A stretch of 64,000 nt of DNA from Stutzerimonas stutzeri (GTDB lineage: Bacteria > Pseudomonadota > Gammaproteobacteria > Pseudomonadales > Pseudomonadaceae). The DNA lies in the NCBI RefSeq assembly GCF_002909485.1, contig NZ_PPXG01000001.1, positions 186,001-250,000 of the forward strand, read 5' to 3'. Shown here piece by piece: positions 58,969 to 64,000 of this stretch; position 1 is the stretch's first letter; each line of letters starts with the position of its first letter. The position numbers were made by a program, and so were the translations under genes. A model generated the notes under the pieces. That model was not told the DNA's origin. It saw only the letters and a program-made list of their open reading frames with translations, and made no database searches.

Positions 58969-59994
58969 TTGTACATTCCGAAAATTATTTCCCTCGTCGC
59001 TCTTTTATTGCTATCGCAATTTTCTGTAGCTGAAGGGCGCGATTACCGCTTTAGCGATGCCCATCTGCACTACGTGGACTTTTTCCAGGAAACCGACGGC
59101 ATGCAGAAGCTGCTTGATGCAATGGACGCCGGTGGCATCGATCACGTGATGATCAGCGGTATTCCCGTCGCGAAGAAGTGGCACGAGAACGAGCCCAAGC
59201 GTCCGCGCTACTACGCGGGTGATGACGCACCGGTATATTGGTATAGCGCTACGGACGTGCTGGTCGCCGCGGCTCTGGAAGAGCTGGATGAGGAGCAACG
59301 CAAGCGCTTCCATCCGTTTCTTTCCGGATTCAACCCTAACGACAAGAATGCCGATGCGCATATTCGTCGCATGCTCGAGCTGCATCCTGGCCTCTGGCAG
59401 GGCCTGGGCGAGATCTTTACCCGTCACGACGACGTCACGGCGCTAACCGAAGGGGATACGCCACGGGCCAACAATGAGGCGTTGGCGCGGGTTTATCACC
59501 TGGCCGCCGAGTTTGACCTGCCGGTGATGCTGCACTCGAACATCACCTCCAAGCGTGAGCGCAATCCGCTTTACCTGGTCGAGCTGGAGGAGCCGCTGCG
59601 CAACCATCCACATACTCGTTTCATCTGGGCCCATGCCGGCACCAGCATGGAACTGCATCGGCATCAGGAGAAGTTGACCTTCCTGCACGAGACAGTCAGC
59701 CGCTTGCTCGACGATTATCCAAATCTGTACATCGATCTCTCCTGGACGATGCTCAAGCCTTATCTGCTGGATGAGCAAGGCCGTCCTGACTCCAAGTGGG
59801 TAGCGCTTGTGCAGCGGCATCCTACGCGCTTCGTGATCGGTTCCGACGTAGTGGGGCGCTTCAATAATCTGGCAGTTGGGATGAAGGCCTTCGAGCCGTT
59901 TCTTGATGCGCTTCCCGAGTCAGTCGCACGTGCCGTGGCGCGAGACAATTTTCTCGCCTTGCTGCCAAGTGAGCGTCAGGCTGAGGTGCGCTGA
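58969..59994 (+). CDS. Secreted amidohydrolase-family protein
   Basis: 341 residues. The TTG start at 58969 is chosen because AGGAGG ends 7 nt upstream and it gives a signal peptide (LYIPKIISLVALLLLSQF, then AEG); the ATG at 58924 would add residues before the signal. Mature domain resembles amidohydrolase_2 (TIM barrel): FSDAHLHY as the metal-binding DxHxH, LHSNITSK, WAHAGTS, and a late GSDVVGRF Asp. Substrate unknown. Confidence 0.85.
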   Translation: MYIPKIISLVALLLLSQFSVAEGRDYRFSDAHLHYVDFFQETDGMQKLLDAMDAGGIDHVMISGIPVAKKWHENEPKRPRYYAGDDAPVYWYSATDVLVAAALEELDEEQRKRFHPFLSGFNPNDKNADAHIRRMLELHPGLWQGLGEIFTRHDDVTALTEGDTPRANNEALARVYHLAAEFDLPVMLHSNITSKRERNPLYLVELEEPLRNHPHTRFIWAHAGTSMELHRHQEKLTFLHETVSRLLDDYPNLYIDLSWTMLKPYLLDEQGRPDSKWVALVQRHPTRFVIGSDVVGRFNNLAVGMKAFEPFLDALPESVARAVARDNFLALLPSERQAEVR

Positions 59995-60059
59995 TCGTCA
60001 CGAGTTTGTCATGGTCGAGTCATAACCTGCCGGCTTCTCAAGCTTAAGGAGCAGGTTCT

Positions 60060-60533
60060 ATGTGGCTACCTCGTTGGGCGCTAGCCGCCATGGTATTTGG
60101 TATGAGTGCGCCCCTGGCGCAAGCCCAGGTTGAAGTGGTCGGTACCGTGGAGTACGGCGTATTCGAGACGGTGAAAGAAGACTTTCAACCGGGTGAGCGC
60201 GTGCTTTCTCGGCGCGATCAAGCACTTCGACAGACTACCGAGGTGCCGGCGCGCCTAGGTAGCAAGTTCGGCTTACGCTATCGCCTTGCCGGCAAGCAGG
60301 ACGCGGACACCCCTCTGACCCTGCTGTATCTGACACCCGGGGTAGTGACGCCCGATGGGCAGCGCCACGACAAATTCGAGGTCGTGCAGCGCTTGGTGCC
60401 AAGCGTGGAAACCGATGTGATGGCATTCGAGTTTACCGAGCCCCATGAGGTGGTAACGGGTAAATGGCAGCTGATGGTCTTTCAGGGGGACCGCAAGCTG
60501 GCTGAGCAGACTTTTCAGGTAGGCACTAAATGA
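60060..60533 (+). CDS. DUF3859 periplasmic protein
   Basis: 157 residues with a signal peptide (WALAAMVFGMSAPLAQAQ, cleavage about residue 22) and one beta-rich domain of DUF3859 (RLGSKFGLRYRLAG, VTGKWQLMVFQGDRKLAEQTF). Function unknown. It lies 65 bp after the amidohydrolase and may be cotranscribed. Confidence 0.8.
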   Translation: MWLPRWALAAMVFGMSAPLAQAQVEVVGTVEYGVFETVKEDFQPGERVLSRRDQALRQTTEVPARLGSKFGLRYRLAGKQDADTPLTLLYLTPGVVTPDGQRHDKFEVVQRLVPSVETDVMAFEFTEPHEVVTGKWQLMVFQGDRKLAEQTFQVGTK

Positions 60534-60616
60534 TGGCCATTTCCACGAGTGCTGATGGCCATTTGAGCCGTTAGTCGGCGAAAGGTACGAGTAGGGCAAT
60601 AACTTGACGCCAGCGT

Positions 60617-60644
60617 TCAAGTGAGAGGGCGGGCCTTCCGATAA
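60617..60644 (+). promoter_or_regulatory. Probable sigma-28 promoter of the first chemoreceptor
   Basis: TCAAGT (60617-60622), 14 nt, TCCGATAA (60637-60644). The spacing is one base longer than at fliC and fliS but identical to the second chemoreceptor promoter. Confidence 0.5.
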
Positions 60645-60697
60645 GGGAACAAGTCACGGTTTGTGGCGCGTTTCATTTTCATGGAGAAGGTAGTCCC

Positions 60698-62323
60698 ATG
60701 GCTATTCGCACAATCACCATCGGTAAACGTTCCGCATTAGGCTTCGGCCTGATCGGTTTGCTCGTGTTGTTTCTTGGCCTGTTCGCGTTGAGCCAGATGG
60801 CGAACATGCGCAAAGAAAGCCGGGACGTCGACCAGAACTGGCTGCCAAGCATCATGGCTGTCAGCGATCTCAATCTGACTGTGATGCGCGTACGTGCGCT
60901 CACCTTGCGTGTAACGCTGGCTGAAGACCCGCAGGTTGTGCGAAGCACCACGGAGCGCCTGACTCAGCTTCGCGCCGCATTGGCTGAGCGCGATGCCGAA
61001 TATGCGAAGCTGTTGACCACCGCAGAAGAGAAAGCCGCTTATCAGCGCTTTAAGCAAGCATCTGAACAGTACCTGCCGCTGCAGCTGCGAGTCACCGAGC
61101 ATGCGTCTCGCGGTGAGCGTGAGCAAGCGGTGGCGATCATCAACGGCGTAATCAACGAGCACGCGGATAACGTTACTGCCTCTTTGAACGAGCTTCAGCA
61201 AATCAATAGTGACGAGGCTGGCCGAGCGGCTGACCGAGCCTCAAGCCAATATGACACCGCTTTTGGATGGGTAATGGCGACCTTGGTGCTGGCTGCCGCC
61301 ATCACCGTAGCGCTTGCGTGGGTGTTTACGCGTAGTGTCGTCGGTCCTTTGGGGATGGCGGTGTCGGTTGCCGAGCGTATTGCCAGTGGCGACCTGACCG
61401 GTGATTTCACAGTAGAAGGCAAGGATGAGCCTGCTCGCCTATTGACCTCACTTAAAGCCATGCAGAGTAGCTTGCGCGGGACCATCCAAAGCATTGCTGA
61501 GTCGTCTAATCAGTTGGCCTCGGCAGCCGAGGAGCTCAATGCGGTGACCGAGGACTCGACGCGCGGGCTGCATCAGCAGAGCAACGAGATCGAGCAGGCC
61601 GCAGCTGCCGTCAACGAGATGACCGCCGCAGTCGACGAAGTGGCACGTAACGCCGTTGCCACCTCGGAAGCCTCCCAGGATTCCAACGACACCGCCCTGC
61701 GCGGACGCAAGCAGGTGATGCAGACGGTCGAATCCATCAACTTGCTGGCTAGCGATGTGACTAATACCGCCGGCGAGGTGGAGCACCTGGCAGGCCAGGT
61801 GCGGGACATCAGTAAGGTACTGGAAGTAATCCGCTCGATTGCTGAGCAAACCAATTTGCTCGCGCTGAATGCGGCAATCGAAGCCGCACGAGCAGGCGAT
61901 GCCGGGCGTGGTTTTGCGGTGGTGGCTGATGAGGTGCGGGCGTTGGCGCATCGTACACAGCAGTCCACGGGAGAGATCGAGCAGATGATTGGCAGTGTCC
62001 ATCAGGGCACCGACAAGGCTGTGAGCGCAATGCATATCAGCAATGAACGTGCCCGTACGACGCTGGAAATGGCCCGGGCTGCCGGTGATGCGCTTGACGG
62101 TATTACATCGGCGATCAGCCAGATCAGCGAACGTAACCTTGTAATCGCAAGCGCCTCGGAGGAGCAGGCCCAGGTTGCACGCGAGGTTGACCGCAATCTT
62201 GTGAACATCCGGGATCTATCGTTGCAATCCTCGGCTGGCGCCAATCAAACAAGCGCCGCGAGCCAAGAGCTTGCGCGGCTTGCAATCGGATTGAACGAGC
62301 TGGTGGGGAAGTTCCAAATCTGA
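60698..62323 (+). CDS. Methyl-accepting chemotaxis protein
   Basis: 541 residues: TM1 about 11-33, a periplasmic four-helix-bundle ligand domain about 34-185, TM2 about 190-212, HAMP, and the signalling coiled-coil hairpin with the tip [18 protein letters not shown] followed by [12 protein letters not shown]. It senses an unknown signal and controls CheA. No C-terminal NWETF-type CheR tether; it ends in VGKFQI. The C-terminal half is almost the same as that of the next gene, indicating tandem duplication. Confidence 0.95.
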   Translation: MAIRTITIGKRSALGFGLIGLLVLFLGLFALSQMANMRKESRDVDQNWLPSIMAVSDLNLTVMRVRALTLRVTLAEDPQVVRSTTERLTQLRAALAERDAEYAKLLTTAEEKAAYQRFKQASEQYLPLQLRVTEHASRGEREQAVAIINGVINEHADNVTASLNELQQINSDEAGRAADRASSQYDTAFGWVMATLVLAAAITVALAWVFTRSVVGPLGMAVSVAERIASGDLTGDFTVEGKDEPARLLTSLKAMQSSLRGTIQSIAESSNQLASAAEELNAVTEDSTRGLHQQSNEIEQAAAAVNEMTAAVDEVARNAVATSEASQDSNDTALRGRKQVMQTVESINLLASDVTNTAGEVEHLAGQVRDISKVLEVIRSIAEQTNLLALNAAIEAARAGDAGRGFAVVADEVRALAHRTQQSTGEIEQMIGSVHQGTDKAVSAMHISNERARTTLEMARAAGDALDGITSAISQISERNLVIASASEEQAQVAREVDRNLVNIRDLSLQSSAGANQTSAASQELARLAIGLNELVGKFQI

Positions 62324-62387
62324 GAGCTGCTCGACAGCGCTAATCAGATGTATTTGCGTTCTCGATAAATTTATTTAGGGTTTTCTG

Positions 62388-62415
62388 TCAAGTATTTAAT
62401 GACCTCACCCGATAT
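62388..62415 (+). promoter_or_regulatory. Probable sigma-28 promoter of the second chemoreceptor
   Basis: TCAAGT (62388-62393), 14 nt, CCCGATAT (62408-62415), same layout as upstream of the first chemoreceptor; 35 bp before the ATG. Confidence 0.45.
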
Positions 62416-62449
62416 ACGGTTATATCCCGTAGTCATGTGAGGTCACATT

Positions 62450-64000
62450 ATGTTCAGGCAGATGAGAATTGCCCTAAGAGCTGGTTTGGGTTTTGGTGCT
62501 GTCGCGCTGCTGGTATTTGCGCTTGGTGCTTTTGCCCTCGCCCGTATCTCCGCCATGGAGGGTGAGGCTAAGGAGATCGACCAACGCCTGCTACCCACGA
62601 TTCAATTACTAGGTCAGGCCAATCAGGAATTCCTGCGGATTCGAGCAGGAACGCTACGGTTGCTTATCGGCGATGCGGCAGAACGGCGCAGTGGTGTTGA
62701 AAGCCTGGAGACGATCCGTAGAACGTTGGCCCAAGAGCGGCAAGAACTGGACCAGCTGATTCAGGATCCCGACGGCAAAGCCCTGCTCGCCGCTTTCGAT
62801 CAAGCCCTGGTGCGCTATGAGAAGTTTCAGCGCCAGATTATCGATCTAGCTTTGGAGGGTCGCACCGATGAGGCGATCGCGATCACCAGAGGTGAACTTA
62901 ACGATCATGCTCGCAACACATCCGACACCCTGCGCGATCTTGTCGACCTCAACCGTAAAACCGCCAATGCGGCTAGTGAGCATGCCCTCCAAGTGGCTAG
63001 TAGCGCCTTTCAGGGTGTCGTCGTTGCGATGGTCCTGGCATTTGGCGCCACCATCGTTCTGGCAATGTTGCTTACACGCAGCATCGTGCAGCCGCTGGCT
63101 GAAGCTGTAGGCGTCGCGGAAGTCATTGCCAGCGGCGACCTTACTCGCAACATCCACGTGGTCGGTAGTGACGAGCCAGCCCGCCTGCTCACTGCGCTGC
63201 AAGCTATGCAGCAAAGCTTGCGTGAAACTATTCAGGGCATCTCCGACTCTTCGAACCAGCTGGCTTCGGCTGCAGAAGAGCTCAATGTCGTGACCGAAGA
63301 CTCGACTCGTGGCCTGCATCAGCAAAATCATGAGATCGAGCAGGCCGCGACGGCGGTCAACGAGATGACCACCGCAGTCGACGAAGTGGCGCGCAACGCG
63401 GTCGCCACTTCCGAGGCCTCACGTGAATCTGACGAGACGGCGCAGCACGGCCGTCAGCAGGTCATTCGCACGGTCGATTCGATCGGCCTGCTTGCCGGGG
63501 ATGTGACCCAGACCGCGGCAGAAGTTGAGCGGCTGGCTGGCCAAGTGCGCGACATCAGCAAGGTGCTGGACGTGATCCGCTCGATTGCCGAGCAGACCAA
63601 CTTGCTGGCGCTGAACGCAGCCATCGAGGCTGCGCGGGCAGGGGATGCGGGGCGTGGTTTCGCGGTAGTGGCCGACGAAGTGCGTGCGCTGGCGCATCGG
63701 ACTCAGCAGTCGACTCAGGAAATCGAGAAGATGATTGGTGATGTGCATCTGGGGACCGACAAGGCCGTGCATGCCATGCAGCTAAGCAACGAGCGCGCTG
63801 GCACCACGCTTGAGCTGGCCCGCGCTGCTGGAGAAGCGCTTGATGGTATTGCCACGGCGATCAGCCAGATCAGCGAACGTAACCTAGTAATCGCCAGCGC
63901 CTCGGAGGAGCAGGCCCAGGTTGCGCGCGAGGTTGACCGCAATCTGGTGAACATTCGGGATCTGTCGTTGCAGTCTTCGGCTGGTGCTAATCAGACCAGT
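62450..64000 (+). CDS. Methyl-accepting chemotaxis protein, C-terminus cut by window end
   Basis: 517 codons are visible with no stop; by alignment with the neighbour about 24 residues are missing. GAGG lies 7 nt before ATG 62450. Layout: TM1 ([16 protein letters not shown]), a four-helix-bundle ligand domain with a sequence clearly different from the first receptor (includes [18 protein letters not shown]), TM2 ([19 protein letters not shown]), HAMP, and a signalling domain with the conserved tip. The similar output and dissimilar input halves suggest duplication followed by sensor divergence. Confidence 0.93.
   Translation, partial: MFRQMRIALRAGLGFGAVALLVFALGAFALARISAMEGEAKEIDQRLLPTIQLLGQANQEFLRIRAGTLRLLIGDAAERRSGVESLETIRRTLAQERQELDQLIQDPDGKALLAAFDQALVRYEKFQRQIIDLALEGRTDEAIAITRGELNDHARNTSDTLRDLVDLNRKTANAASEHALQVASSAFQGVVVAMVLAFGATIVLAMLLTRSIVQPLAEAVGVAEVIASGDLTRNIHVVGSDEPARLLTALQAMQQSLRETIQGISDSSNQLASAAEELNVVTEDSTRGLHQQNHEIEQAATAVNEMTTAVDEVARNAVATSEASRESDETAQHGRQQVIRTVDSIGLLAGDVTQTAAEVERLAGQVRDISKVLDVIRSIAEQTNLLALNAAIEAARAGDAGRGFAVVADEVRALAHRTQQSTQEIEKMIGDVHLGTDKAVHAMQLSNERAGTTLELARAAGEALDGIATAISQISERNLVIASASEEQAQVAREVDRNLVNIRDLSLQSSAGANQTS

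Overview
The window is chromosomal DNA of a gamma-proteobacterium, most likely a Pseudomonas in the broad sense, possibly the P. stutzeri / Stutzerimonas group (inference). The evidence is the gene order smc-zipA-ligA, the cluster gltA | sdhCDAB-sucAB-lpd-sucCD followed by brnQ and htpG, the flaG-fliD-fliS-fliT set after fliC, and a 1162-residue SMC. No rRNA, tRNA, CRISPR array or intact insertion sequence was seen.

Layout. (1) 1-4.2 kb: part of an alternative caa3-type cytochrome c oxidase. It has a subunit I with a C-terminal extension, cut by the window edge, and a lipoprotein subunit II with fused CuA and cytochrome c domains. Two small membrane proteins lie next to it. (2) 4.4-13.8 kb: a voltage-gated-type K+ channel with a C-terminal zinc ribbon, moaA, smc, zipA and ligA. 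(3) 14.2-32.0 kb: an island of about 13 tightly packed genes on the + strand, all sugar or glycan enzymes. (4) 32.5-36.7 kb: fliC, flaG, fliD, fliS and a fliT-like gene. (5) 36.8-38.2 kb: ppnP, a DUF486 membrane protein and a YkgJ-type Cys-cluster protein. (6) 38.2-51.3 kb: gltA divergent from the complete sdh-suc TCA cluster. (7) 51.7-60.5 kb: brnQ, DUF599, two hotdog thioesterases, a membrane protein, htpG with a textbook heat-shock promoter, an OsmC protein, a secreted amidohydrolase and a DUF3859 protein. (8) 60.7-64 kb: two tandem methyl-accepting chemotaxis proteins, the second cut by the window end.

The main point of interest is the island before fliC. It appears to combine three modules. 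The first is FdtA/FdtB/FdtC-like synthesis of a dTDP-3-acylamino-3,6-dideoxyhexose. The second is phosphonate synthesis: a cytidylyltransferase-PEP mutase fusion, a phosphonopyruvate decarboxylase and a phosphonoacetaldehyde reductase-like iron alcohol dehydrogenase, followed by a TagD-like cytidylyltransferase, a GT2 and a TagF-like transferase. The third has a VioA-like aminotransferase, a WbqC protein, an ATP-grasp-HAD fusion and a second TagB/TagF-like transferase, and ends with a 1176-residue triple-domain glycosyltransferase next to fliC. No flippase, polymerase or ligase gene is present. This fits cytoplasmic assembly of a glycan on flagellin better than a surface polysaccharide. The working hypothesis is a flagellin glycan carrying a phosphonate (probably 2-hydroxyethylphosphonate) and/or a glycerol-phosphate-like group.

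Four sigma-28-like promoters (fliC, fliS, both chemoreceptors) tie the flagellar and chemotaxis genes together. Sigma-70 promoters are readable for gltA and sdhC.
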